From Vibrio vulnificus NBRC 15645 = ATCC 27562 (GTDB lineage: Bacteria; Pseudomonadota; Gammaproteobacteria; Enterobacterales; Vibrionaceae), in assembly GCF_002224265.1 (NCBI RefSeq), contig NZ_CP012881.1, positions 434,001 through 498,000 on the forward strand: DNA of 64,000 nucleotides, read 5' to 3'. Below, piece by piece: positions 43,669-53,828 of the stretch; position 1 is the stretch's first letter, and each line of letters starts with the position of its first letter. The position numbers and the translations under genes were made by a program. The notes under the pieces are model-generated. The model made no database searches, was not told the origin of the DNA, and saw only the letters and a list, made by a program, of their open reading frames with translations.

Positions 43669-44181
43669 ATGCCAGCCAATCCAGTTCCAATTGATGTGAA
43701 AACGAAAGGCCAAACTTGGCTGTTACCACCATATAATTGGTCTCATCGAAGAATTGCTAAAGAATTAGATGTGAGTCCTTCCGTGGTATCTAAGTGGAGA
43801 AATGAACTTGTTGAAAGCGGCCTATTGTCTACAGAGCCGCCGTTAGAAAATACTACTACTGATTATTCAGCGGAGCAGAGATTTTTCATAGTGATTGAAA
43901 CTGCAACAATGTCTGAACGCGAGTTAGCTGAATACTGTAGGTCTAAAGGGTTATTTGTCGATGACGTTAAAACCTGGCGAGCACTGTCTATCAAGGCGCA
44001 GAGTACAACATCGGCTTCAATGTCACACAAAGAAAATAAGCTACTACGTGATGAACGCAGAAAGGTAAAAGCGTTGGAGAAGGAGTTGGCACGTAAAGAT
44101 AAAGCACTTGCTGAAATGGCTGCGCTACTGGTTTTGCGGGAAAAGTTCAATGCCCTCTGGGAAATCAACGAGGAAGACTGA
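43669..44181 (+). CDS. IS3-family transposase, OrfA
   Basis: A 170-residue DNA-binding subunit with a helix-turn-helix (WSHRRIAKELDVSPSVVSKWR) and a C-terminal leucine-zipper-like coiled coil (LRDERRKVKALEKELARKD). AAGGAG lies just before the ATG. In this family OrfAB transposase is made by -1 frameshifting into orfB near the OrfA end. The element is truncated, so it cannot move on its own. Confidence 0.8.
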   Translation: MPANPVPIDVKTKGQTWLLPPYNWSHRRIAKELDVSPSVVSKWRNELVESGLLSTEPPLENTTTDYSAEQRFFIVIETATMSERELAEYCRSKGLFVDDVKTWRALSIKAQSTTSASMSHKENKLLRDERRKVKALEKELARKDKALAEMAALLVLREKFNALWEINEED

Positions 44182-44826
44182 TTCCTATCTCAGAGCGGCT
44201 TAAAATAGTCACACTTGTTGATGAAGCTGTACGTAAAGGGGCAACAAAGACAAAGGCTTGTTCCACCGTTGGGTTATCAATACGAACGTTCCAGCGTTGG
44301 ACACGGAACTCTGCCGAAATCACAAGTGATATGCGTCAGCATCCTCGGCAGCACGAGCCTCATAATAAGCTATCAGAAGCCGAAAGGCAGCAGATATTAG
44401 ATATCTGCAATACACCAGAGTATGCCGATTTACCTCCGAATATCATCGTTCCAATGTTGGCTGATGAAGGCATTTACATTGCCTCAGAGTCCACATTTTA
44501 TCGTGTATTAAAAGCAAACAACCAGCTAGGTAAGCGAACTCGTAACCAAGCTGGCACAAGTCCTTCTCGACCAAAGGTTCAAAAAGCCTGCAAACCAAAT
44601 CAGGTATGGAGCTGGGATATCAGTTATCTGCCATCGAAAATACGAGGGAAGCACTATTACCTCTATTTGATAATGGATATCTTCAGTAGAAAAGTAGTAG
44701 GTGCAGAAGTGTATGCTCAGGAGCTAGGCGAATATGCAGCGGAGTTACTCCAAAGAACAACATGGCGGGAAAAGTGTGTGCAAGGCAACATTACTTTGCA
44801 CTCTGACAACGGTGCTCCTATGAGCG
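44163..44826 (+). pseudogene. IS3-family transposase OrfB, C-terminally truncated
   Basis: Open in the -1 frame relative to OrfA from about 44163: ISERLKIVTLVDEAVRKGA, then an HTH-like region, then the integrase core with WSWDISYLPSK (first Asp) and TLHSDNGAPM (second Asp). The third acidic residue and the C-terminus are lost to the next IS element. An apparent stop at 44835-44837 lies in the inserted DNA. Confidence 0.8.
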
Positions 44827-44854
44827 TAGTGGCATAGTGAATTTGGTCACTTAG

Positions 44855-46074
<1,220 letters not shown>

Positions 46075-46077
46075 CCA

Positions 46078-47793
46078 CTACAATAGCTGTGGTTGGTATA
46101 ATGCCCCTCCGGCGAAAGCAACGGGAAGCGCCGTTTTAAGCGCCGATCTAAAATCTGAAATTCGGCTTTCACTATGAACTCTGATAACTAAGTCTATTTC
46201 TAGGTCCGACAATCGTTCACTGCGAATGGTTGGTCGTTTCGCATTAGAAACCGTTCTAGCTTTGGCGACTGAGTTTGGTTCTGTCAGCTTCGCTGTTGAT
46301 TGAATATTCTCGTTTCGAACATAAAAAGCGAAACTCAAAAACTCAACTGGGGAATCATTGTTAACCAATTGATTAAATTGCCTTTGATAATCGTGCATGA
46401 ATCCCCAAATGGCCGTCAAAGACGGCACACCACACAAACAAGGGTTACTCATCGCTGCCGCATCTTGCACTCTCATTGACGACAGGTAGATATATTGCTC
46501 CCCCGTATGCGTATCTTGATTGTTAATTGGCTTACTAAGTTGCTCAAGCACCCATGTCACTTGTGCTTTAGCTACCTGCATCAGTTTGGGATGATAAGCA
46601 AACTTGGCTGAATACATATTATTTTGAAACGTGAGATGTAAGCGTCGGTTAAACTCACTAGCCAAAGAGCCAAGCTCCAATTCTGGTAACGACAAAAAGG
46701 CTTGAGCTAAGGTGTCGTCATGCTCTAGTTGTTGCTGATTGGGTTCAGATTCAGCGATATCTCTTAACTCAATGAGTGGAAGCATCCATAAGGCTATTTG
46801 CTTTCGTAAAATCTTACTCCTAACCTGACGAGCTCTTTCTCTTTGCCGCTGTGTTTTAGATGGCTCAGACCCAATTAGGCGATTTAGTACCTGACAAATT
46901 TTGGCGTTAGTTACCTGATAGTCATCAAAGTAATGACCACTCTTTTGACGGTTTTCCGTTAACGTCCCACCCTTGGTCTGTTTAACGCCTAGCGGGTAAT
47001 TTAGGACTCTCATATGCCCACCCAAACTGCCACACAGGTTCCCAATACTGGCAGAGTTAGGCAGTGACGAAGAGACAAAACTGAACTTGTTTTCTGGACT
47101 TCGCGCTCTTATTTCTAGTTTGCACTGAAGAGCATGACTCACAACGGGGGTGATCGAAACATAATCATCACCCCATGGAAACCGTAATTGCTTACTGTAA
47201 GTACTAACACTGTCGGGAAAACTATTCTCAGGAAGCTGTTCTTCAATTGCACGTTGTAAGCGAGCAAGTGACTTCACATCCAAGCCAAATTCTGTAAGCA
47301 GATCAAGCCAAACTGGATTTTTCTGCTGAATAAGCGAAAGAACACACACTGGCTGTGATTGCCATTTAAAAGGATTCAGTAACCACAATGTGTGACGATA
47401 GACAGCAGAGTTATGAGCCCACCCCAATCGCTGAGCCAATACTGCACTTGAAATAAACTCCTCGGCTGTAGAAAGAGGTCGCGCAATTATCCGTTGGTCC
47501 TTAACACGACAGTCTGGAAACTTTAGGTTATGTGTGTGGAACCACTGGATTTCAGCAAGAGAGGCATCTAAGTTTTCAGAATCTTTTAAATACCTTTGAG
47601 CTCGGGCTACATCCAACCAATCCAAGCATCTATCCGCTTGATGGCTTGAACTGAGATTAAGCAAAATCGTCAACGTTTCTTGTTCATACCCATCAACACA
47701 AACGTCTTCTGTATAGGGCATGAACATCTTTTTTAGAGCCGTTTGTTTTATTGCTTCGTCTTCAATTGCTAGTAGATCACTTAATTTCGTCAT
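46078..47793 (-). pseudogene. Type I-F3 Cas8/Cas5 fusion protein of a CRISPR-associated transposon, C-terminus lost
   Basis: 571 native residues remain, ending at an IS boundary that supplies the stop codon (46078-46080). The N-terminal part follows the Cas8f of transposon-encoded systems (VDGYEQETLTILLNLSS, DDYVSITPVVSHALQ, IGNLCGSLGGHMRVL). The C-terminal part is Cas5f/Csy2-like (MRVQDAAAMSNPCLCGVPSL, then TAIWGFMHDYQRQF). Cas8/5 recognises the PAM and holds the crRNA 5' end in Cascade, and contacts TniQ in these transposons. ATG 47793 is 2 bases after the tniQ stop. About 100 residues should be missing. cas7, cas6 and the array, expected next, are absent. Identification is by remembered similarity to Tn6677-type proteins. 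Confidence 0.82.
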
Positions 47794-47795
47794 AA

Positions 47796-49007
47796 TTACC
47801 ACTCAGGTAGATACACGCTTAAACCGTCATTTTCAGAGCACATGCGAGTCAGCTTTGTTTCGATGACACTTCTTAGGGTGAACGCCGATTCATGACTGGC
47901 AATTTTGGTATGCATCCGCGGCCTAATCGCTGCTTTAATCTCACCAAACTCATACAACCGATACACCTCATCCGTTGTGCAAGAAAGCAATGTAGACACT
48001 TCTAAGGGGCTCAACAGCACATCGCCTACATTCCCTTTGCTGCTTGAAGTTAGTGTTGCCATTAACTTTGTAAAGTAGGCTAACACTTGCGTGAGCACGC
48101 TATTACGCTCTAACTGCCTACTTGGTAACTGGCGACAATCTTTAAGCAAAGCGCCAAAAACTTCATTGAAAAACGTCTTTTTCCAATCTTTGATTCGAAT
48201 GAGATCGGCTTTGTTTACCAACTCATCAAGTTCTTCCCTCAGCACTCTTGGCCAACAAGAGCAATACTCAACAAATGATTCAAAACTGATATTCTCAATA
48301 TCACCGTAACGATTAACGTACCATAGTAAAAAACCATAGCGCTCAGAGAGCGTCATTTCTGCCTTCAGTAATCCCAAAGGTCTTGAGTCATTTCCTGACA
48401 ACCATCTTGCAACCAGTAGCGCAGCCACTGGCGCATCTGCTACCGGTGAGTTGCGGAGTTCAAAACCGCATTCGCATTGGCTAATACTCTCGGTGGTTTG
48501 GTATTCCAGTCTCGATTGGCACTCGGGGCAATGATGAACCAGTTTACAGCCATGATGTTCACAGGCTTGGTGAGAGATAAATTGCCACTGCTGGCGAATG
48601 TATGGAGCCTCACTAATGCATAAGGGACAAATAGGTGTGAAGCGTTTACCAAGAAAAACGAAAGGATAATCAGAACCCAACCGATGAACGGCTTTGTATT
48701 CGGGAGAAAATTGAGCTTTTGAATGTGACAACGCAAGGCGAAGTGTTCCAAAGTTATTGAGTTTTAATTGGTTCTCAAGATGGATAAGCACTCGCACCCG
48801 CATTTGGCTTGTGGTTTGGGCGTGATAAATATTGATTCGGTTGAGCTCTAAGGGGAAAGCACCAGCAATCGCCTCATGCTGCTCCATAGTGTCGAACCAA
48901 ATGTCTTCGGCGAAATGAGAAAATCGCTCGTAACCTTGCTCTTGCGATAAACGCAACAAGAAGCTTTCGAGCGATTCGTCAGAGTAATGTTGAATGTCCG
49001 TTTTCAC
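47796..49007 (-). CDS. tniQ: TniQ target-selection protein of a type I-F3 CRISPR-associated transposon
   Basis: A 403-residue protein that in these elements joins Cascade and recruits TnsC to the guide-RNA target. The start HYSDESLESFLLRLSQEQGY closely resembles Tn6677 TniQ. FPLELNRINIYHA follows, then two zinc-finger groups (C127/C130, C149-H152-C154, C160/C163, C178/C180) and a helical C-terminal part ending in YLPEW. The length matches the short CRISPR-type TniQ (about 394) rather than Tn7 TnsD. The start is GTG at 49007, with no Shine-Dalgarno sequence and the regulator palindrome only 9 bases upstream. It is directly followed by cas8/5. Confidence 0.88.
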   Translation of the reverse strand: MKTDIQHYSDESLESFLLRLSQEQGYERFSHFAEDIWFDTMEQHEAIAGAFPLELNRINIYHAQTTSQMRVRVLIHLENQLKLNNFGTLRLALSHSKAQFSPEYKAVHRLGSDYPFVFLGKRFTPICPLCISEAPYIRQQWQFISHQACEHHGCKLVHHCPECQSRLEYQTTESISQCECGFELRNSPVADAPVAALLVARWLSGNDSRPLGLLKAEMTLSERYGFLLWYVNRYGDIENISFESFVEYCSCWPRVLREELDELVNKADLIRIKDWKKTFFNEVFGALLKDCRQLPSRQLERNSVLTQVLAYFTKLMATLTSSSKGNVGDVLLSPLEVSTLLSCTTDEVYRLYEFGEIKAAIRPRMHTKIASHESAFTLRSVIETKLTRMCSENDGLSVYLPEW

Positions 49008-49016
49008 ATGCGACCA

Positions 49017-49069
49017 CTAAAACTTAGAATTTCTAAGTTTTAGTATTGCCGTTAATCCCAATAATTCAA
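49017..49069 (-). promoter_or_regulatory. tniQ-cas8/5 promoter with Xre-type operator
   Basis: On the minus strand TTGAAT (49069-49064), a 17-base spacer and ATACTA (49046-49041) form a plausible promoter. Directly downstream, overlapping the likely start site, is a perfect palindrome with 12-base arms and a 3-base centre (49017-49043: CTAAAACTTAGA / TCTAAGTTTTAG). Its core ACTTAG-N5-CTAAGT (49022-49038) is the same as the two sites next to the xre gene. Binding there would block initiation. The leader would be very short. Confidence 0.75.
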
Positions 49070-49091
49070 ATTCTATGAAGCCAAATTGTGA

Positions 49092-49319
49092 CTAGAAATC
49101 AATTCCAGGTTTACCACCTTGGCATTTAGGGCACTTTCGTTGAAATACGTCGGTACCATTTGAACCATAAACTGCACCACAGCCAATTTCAAGACATTCT
49201 AGCTTATACGATACTTGGCAATGGTCATTACCAGCAACACCTCTAGTGCCATGGTTTTTCTGATTATTACGATTAATGAAACCAACTTCGGTTGTTTTTG
49301 TTGTACCGCTTTTAAACAT
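49092..49319 (-). CDS. Small zinc-ribbon-like protein
   Basis: 75 residues with an N-terminal basic part (TTKTTEVGFINRNNQKN, HGTRG) and a likely zinc site made of ECLEIGCG and KCPKC. The ATG at 49319 has AGGAG nine bases upstream, overlapping the end of the preceding gene (15 bases between stop and start), so the two form an operon. Small zinc-ribbon proteins of this look occur in accessory regions; I cannot name a function. It may assist the large protein upstream. Confidence 0.65.
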   Translation of the reverse strand: MFKSGTTKTTEVGFINRNNQKNHGTRGVAGNDHCQVSYKLECLEIGCGAVYGSNGTDVFQRKCPKCQGGKPGIDF

Positions 49320-49334
49320 CAAAACTAACTCCTA

Positions 49335-51191
49335 CTACATCCATCCTGAGCCACCACATTTCCAGCAACCGCCATTGATACCACCATCACCACGGCAATT
49401 ACTGCAAGTGGTAAAGCCCGTTTTGTAAGAGCTTTGAGTTACTGATTTCTTAATAGACCCTAATCCTAAAATAGGACTTTTCGATGTGTGAATAACCTTG
49501 CCAGCTCCCGTTTTTCTCTTCATTCTAGATTGTGGTCTTATCTCTTTAATTTGAGTTGGTGACTCACGCTTTCGAAATGCATCAAATCGTTTTAGCCACT
49601 CTTTTGCTTCCTGACTAGATGAAAACTCGCTCAGCTTTACATCTGCCTTCGATGACAAAATCCACTTACCACCCAGTTCGTAAAGGTGAACTTTACTAAC
49701 GCCTAACAACGACTTATCTACAAATTCAAACGTTATATCACTGAGTTCAGAGCGAAGCTTTCTTAGTTCGACTTGATGTTTCTCAGTAACAAAAATTTTA
49801 TGTTTTTTATTAGCTAGCGTGATTTTCAAATCTTTTTGAAAGGATGAACCGAGAGCTTCTAACAATTGAACTTCTTTATCATTTGCATGTTGATACATCG
49901 CACGATGGTTTGGACAAAACAGCAGGTCGGAAAAACTACTTTTCTTAGCGTGGCTATGAACCGAAATTTCTTCGAAATAATACTCTCCAGTACCTAATTT
50001 AAACGGTAAAGCTGATTGGCAGATCTGACAGCAGAGTTCATTGGCATCATTTATATACTGCTCGACCAAAAACTCTCGTGAAGATGCATATACTTTTTCA
50101 TTTTCAAACGCCTCTGTTATCTGAAGTTTTTCGATCTCTTCATTCGGTAGCGCTGATTTAGGCCAAACCCATACAAATTTGTGTTGGAGATAGTATTTCT
50201 CTTTCAGCCATGCTAAATCTTGTTCCCATTCACGAATGGCAACAGACATATTATTCTTCTTTCTCTTCGCATTTCGAACAAAAGCAGCTATTGCCTCTGC
50301 TAATTTCTTCAGCCTTTCTGAGCTTTTGGGGGCACCCCACTCGGCGACATACTTGCGGCTATCGACAAACGGTAAACGTTTTGAATAAACGTTACTCAAT
50401 AGCTCTTGCCTCTGTTTAAGCCCCAAGCCATTAATTCCAACGCAATAACCTACCGCAGATAACATACCTACTTTAGGCCAGTTAGATTCAGGCATGCTCT
50501 CATCTGCTTCATAAGCGACGGTCGAAGGCCATCGGAACGTTTCTAGCTTAGGAGTCGCCGCAGATGACACTACTGGTTCTACTTTAGTCTTTTCTGATAT
50601 TTCGAAACTAGACGGTACTTTAACCTCTACATCTAATTTAGGATTTTGAACCGTTGATTGAATTAAGACATTAGTTAACACAACAGCTTCAAGTTCTGGT
50701 TCATGTATGGCTGTCTCTACAGGGACTGTCTCTTTTGGCACAGCTACAACTTTATTCGCCTTAACCTGAGCCCATGTAGGCCATGGAGTCACTTGTTTTT
50801 TAGAAGCTGGCTTTAAAGCCATTTTGTGTACTCTTTGGGGGGAGGGAGATACATCAGGCGATTTAACGACGCTTGTAGGGACAATCTTCGGCGCTTTTTT
50901 AACTATACTCTGTGAGCGTTCTTTACGTTCACGATTCTTCTCTTTCTTTGTTTTTTTCTGTTCACTAACGAGTTTAGTTGAAACAGTTTTCGATTTATTA
51001 GAACGCTTCAAATCTCTCCAAAGCAACTCCAATTGGATTTCTTTGAACTGTTCATTAGTTCTAGCATCATCTAATACTGTGCGAATCTTCTCAACCATGC
51101 GCTCGGCATCTGATTTGCTTGAATATTCATAAACAGAAAAATCATAAATAAACTGGTTTTTTGAACGAGATGGTGTTGGTAACGAACTCAT
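49335..51191 (-). CDS. Large uncharacterised protein with HNH-like and DnaJ-like zinc motifs
   Basis: 618 residues. N-terminal domain (1-60, FIYDFSVYEYSSKSDAERM), then a long Lys/Val/Pro/Glu-rich linker (about 65-225). A conserved-looking domain follows (GYCVGINGLGLKQRQELLS, AEWGAPKSSERLKKLAEAIA, WEQDLAWLKEKYY). A treble-clef/HNH-like segment has CCQICQSALPF and LLFCPNHRAMY. The C-terminus has two CxxCxGxG-type knuckles (CSNCRGDGG, CWKCGGSG). The ATG at 51191 is preferred; the frame's upstream limit begins with TTG. Possibly a nucleic-acid-binding or nuclease-related cargo protein; function unknown. Confidence 0.6.
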   Translation of the reverse strand: MSSLPTPSRSKNQFIYDFSVYEYSSKSDAERMVEKIRTVLDDARTNEQFKEIQLELLWRDLKRSNKSKTVSTKLVSEQKKTKKEKNRERKERSQSIVKKAPKIVPTSVVKSPDVSPSPQRVHKMALKPASKKQVTPWPTWAQVKANKVVAVPKETVPVETAIHEPELEAVVLTNVLIQSTVQNPKLDVEVKVPSSFEISEKTKVEPVVSSAATPKLETFRWPSTVAYEADESMPESNWPKVGMLSAVGYCVGINGLGLKQRQELLSNVYSKRLPFVDSRKYVAEWGAPKSSERLKKLAEAIAAFVRNAKRKKNNMSVAIREWEQDLAWLKEKYYLQHKFVWVWPKSALPNEEIEKLQITEAFENEKVYASSREFLVEQYINDANELCCQICQSALPFKLGTGEYYFEEISVHSHAKKSSFSDLLFCPNHRAMYQHANDKEVQLLEALGSSFQKDLKITLANKKHKIFVTEKHQVELRKLRSELSDITFEFVDKSLLGVSKVHLYELGGKWILSSKADVKLSEFSSSQEAKEWLKRFDAFRKRESPTQIKEIRPQSRMKRKTGAGKVIHTSKSPILGLGSIKKSVTQSSYKTGFTTCSNCRGDGGINGGCWKCGGSGWM

Positions 51192-51289
51192 GGAAGCGAA
51201 TAACCTCGAAGAAAAAGCATTAAAATCAGAGCACTCTATCAATAAGCATTAGATTGCACATTGCTATTAATCAATTAATACTAGTAAAA

Positions 51290-51308
51290 AGGGAGCTAAT
51301 CGCTCCCT
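51290..51308 (-). terminator. Rho-independent terminator after the nuclease-like gene
   Basis: Seven-bp stem AGGGAGC / GCTCCCT with a 5-base loop, followed on the minus strand by TTTTAC, 8 bases past the stop. Confidence 0.8.
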
Positions 51309-51316
51309 CTACAAAT

Positions 51317-52309
51317 TCAATTTTCTATTCTTTCCGTCGCTATACCATAGCTTTTCATCGCATCTAACAGCCTTGGAATGTTGTCACCCCACTGGTTTGA
51401 AATGGCAATAAGCTCACCAGAGGTCAAAGTAATTAAGTCACATTCTGCTGAATGATAACGGCTCATATGCTTGTCAGCGATTTCCTCAAACAAAGCAACG
51501 GCACGAGGCAAGTTATAGTCTTTTAACGCATCCTTGATGACAGATAGGCTTTGAGGATTTTCTTGCTCAATCCAATGCGTCAAAACAGCCAGAGCCAACT
51601 TACGTTTGTTATAAACTTGGCCATTAAATCGATATTTCGAGTAATCGCGCTGCCCATTTTTACTGGTGCGTTGCTCTGCCTGTTTTTCGCGGAATTTGAC
51701 TTGATAAGCTTCAACCTCTGGAACAGGGATGATCTGCTCTGCATTAATCAACACATCGTCTTTGTAGCGATATGGCGTAAGACGAACACAACTGATATCA
51801 ATGCCTTTGTCTCGCAGCCAAAGGACAGATGTTGTCAGCTCTTTGCCAAAGTCAGCAGATGCGAGCACGATTCGCACATCGTTACCGAAATCATCAAGGC
51901 TGTTTTCATCTAAATCAACGAACTCAAGAATAGTTTCGCGTGCATTGATTTCCAGCCCTTCCTTGGCGATGTAACGCTCAAAATATTCGCAGGCTTTGTC
52001 GAACGTCATGGTAGAGATCATGGCCGCATAGCGAAGCGCTTGAAGCTCCATGTGTGCGCCTATTTCGTCGCGCTTTAGCTCAATCACCACCAAGTTGGCG
52101 TTACGGTCAATTGCCAATAAGTCAATACGGCGACGGCTGTCTTCCCAGTCGGAAAACTCCTCAGAGATCACTAGACAATCTGGGGCGATTGCATCAATGC
52201 AACCTTTAAGGGCTTCTTGTAAATCCTGCCGCTCTTGCAGCCCTTCGGCTGCAAAGGTGGTTTGGGTTAAAGCGGTTAAGTTTTTGTTTGAGATGTTATA
52301 GAGGCTCAT
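51317..52309 (-). CDS. PD-(D/E)XK nuclease-like protein (DUF91/NucS-like domain)
   Basis: 330 residues. The N-terminal half has a restriction-endonuclease-like core: EEFSDWEDSRRRIDLLAID (metal-binding Asp about 63) followed by LVVIELKRDE (Glu77, Lys79). The C-terminal half has a segment like DNA-modification-associated domains (RDYSKYRFNGQVYNKRKLAL). Such proteins occur near restriction systems. The ATG at 52309 is preferred; the frame is open to 52336. It is a single-gene unit with a terminator, within the transposon cargo. Substrate unknown. Confidence 0.65.
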   Translation of the reverse strand: MSLYNISNKNLTALTQTTFAAEGLQERQDLQEALKGCIDAIAPDCLVISEEFSDWEDSRRRIDLLAIDRNANLVVIELKRDEIGAHMELQALRYAAMISTMTFDKACEYFERYIAKEGLEINARETILEFVDLDENSLDDFGNDVRIVLASADFGKELTTSVLWLRDKGIDISCVRLTPYRYKDDVLINAEQIIPVPEVEAYQVKFREKQAEQRTSKNGQRDYSKYRFNGQVYNKRKLALAVLTHWIEQENPQSLSVIKDALKDYNLPRAVALFEEIADKHMSRYHSAECDLITLTSGELIAISNQWGDNIPRLLDAMKSYGIATERIEN

Positions 52310-52474
52310 CGTTTTTTCTTCGAGAGTTCGCACCAATTAGCACGAATATGATTGACTGTGGAGGGGCTGGTACCTATACTTCGCGTATCTCATCTACCAA
52401 CTCTTTGCGAGTGTAAGAGTAGAAGGAGTTACGGCTCCGTCCTCATAAGAGGGCGAGGCCAGCCTCTCAAATCG

Positions 52475-52954
52475 TTACTTATCTTTATACTTTTCCCAGC
52501 GCTTATTGTATTTCTTACGCTGATGTTCTCTTTCTATATAGAATGCCGTCCAAGGTAAAATGTACTCTCCGCGATCGTCCAATACCACCAGATAACCTTC
52601 TTCCTCACACCAAATGTGTACCCGTTGATTCTTGCCTTTGGGTTCTGTCCATACTTTCAGGCTTTCATGTTGATCATTCTCTATGATGGGTCTTGGCCAA
52701 CGAATGCGCTCACAGCGCCTAAAATCTGGCACCCTTTCTGTTTCATCATCGCCAGTACTGGTCATATGCCAGAATGTTGCCGATTTCCCGTCGTATTCTG
52801 GGTACCTCTTCAGGCCCAATCGTCGCCCCTGAAATTCGGGTTTTGAGTGAACAAAATCAGCTTCGAAGAAAGCGTATATGGCTGCTAAGTACTGTTCCCA
52901 ATTGTGGTTGTAATCTTCCATCATGACCAAATCTGGGAGCCACGCTGTTGTCAT
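52475..52954 (-). CDS. Hypothetical protein coupled to the DUF3800 gene
   Basis: 159 residues, soluble, rich in Trp, Tyr and charged residues (WLPDLVMMEDYNHNWEQYL near the start, YILPWTAFYIEREHQRKKY near the end). No known motif is visible. Its ATG overlaps the DUF3800 stop (ATGA, 52951-52954), so translation is coupled and the two proteins probably work together. Confidence 0.6.
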   Translation of the reverse strand: MTTAWLPDLVMMEDYNHNWEQYLAAIYAFFEADFVHSKPEFQGRRLGLKRYPEYDGKSATFWHMTSTGDDETERVPDFRRCERIRWPRPIIENDQHESLKVWTEPKGKNQRVHIWCEEEGYLVVLDDRGEYILPWTAFYIEREHQRKKYNKRWEKYKDK

Positions 52955-53661
52955 GCAAAGCCTCCTTGTCCAGTCCAGACAAACAGGTTGAACTTGTTCT
53001 CTCTTAACAAGGTGTTTTGCGTCAGCTTATAGCCGCTGCGATCCTTGATTCGTTCAATAAGTGCTAATTTAGCCTTGTTGCCGTCAAGTCCACGATGCAA
53101 GTAACCTAACGCGCCAATCAGCAAGTCCGCCATTTGAAGCTGCTCGGCCTCATGGGAGTGAATTCGTTGCATCCGCTCGATAATTGACTTTGAAAAATCA
53201 TAATGACTGTTACACATAACATCATGAAGCCTTTCAATTTTCTCGTGGCCTAGCGTGTCCTTTATATCAATGTATACGCGATATTTTGATTGGGGGTCGA
53301 AGATGGTTTTAAGCATGAAAAAGTACATCTTGTAGTACCAGTCATCATGATCTTGGCCGAATCGAGGGTGATCTAAAACCGTTTTGTCGGGCACAACTAA
53401 TCCGCGGAAGTGGCAATCATCGTCGTCGAAAAAGTAGTCGATGATATCCAGATAAAAAGCCAGCTTGCTGTTGCTGACTTTTGTCCATTTGATCTCAAAC
53501 TCTGCTTTTAATCCATGCCGGACTTTAATTTCCCGAATTCGCTTGGCGATTTCAGCGCGTTTGGAAAGCGGGCACCAAAGTGCGCCCAATGCCATGACAC
53601 CAATTCCGTCATTTTCAAGATGACATGATTCGTCGCAGTAGACGTTGTAGATTTCGCTCAT
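52951..53661 (-). CDS. DUF3800 family protein
   Basis: A 236-residue protein with the DUF3800 signature: YCDESCH at the start, WTKVSNSKLAFYLDIIDYFF, a middle YIDIKDTLG and HEAEQLQMADLLIGAL near the C-terminus. The acidic residues recall an RNase-H-like fold, and family members are frequent in defence and mobile regions, but no activity is established to my knowledge. The ATG at 53661 has GGA upstream; the open frame reaches 53712. The middle Cys of CDESC replaces the usual Gly or Ser. Confidence 0.78.
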   Translation of the reverse strand: MSEIYNVYCDESCHLENDGIGVMALGALWCPLSKRAEIAKRIREIKVRHGLKAEFEIKWTKVSNSKLAFYLDIIDYFFDDDDCHFRGLVVPDKTVLDHPRFGQDHDDWYYKMYFFMLKTIFDPQSKYRVYIDIKDTLGHEKIERLHDVMCNSHYDFSKSIIERMQRIHSHEAEQLQMADLLIGALGYLHRGLDGNKAKLALIERIKDRSGYKLTQNTLLRENKFNLFVWTGQGGFA

Positions 53662-53791
53662 CGTTTTTCCAGAGAATAAAATGTGTGCCTTTGAATGCAT
53701 ATAAGGTACCACAAAATGGGCAATGCATCTTCATCAAAAGTACCTAACTTTCTTAATATCAAAGCGTTGAAATGTTTTTATTCGGAAGCTA

Positions 53792-53817
53792 AAACGGCAG
53801 CCTTTGGGCTGCCGTTT
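53792..53817 (-). terminator. Rho-independent terminator of the hsdM-hsdS operon
   Basis: Eleven-bp perfect stem AAACGGCAGCC / GGCTGCCGTTT with a 4-base loop, followed on the minus strand by TAGC after four T, 12 bases past the hsdS stop. Confidence 0.85.
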
Positions 53818-53828
53818 GGTGATACAAG

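Larger units (their letters stand above)
43627..44826 (+). mobile_element. Truncated IS3-family element
   Basis: The presumed left end is near TGTGTCAGCATAG (about 43627). It contains orfA and most of orfB, in the usual -1 frame relation. The right part is missing: orfB stops at SDNGAPM, before its third catalytic residue, exactly where the next IS begins at 44827. Confidence 0.75.
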
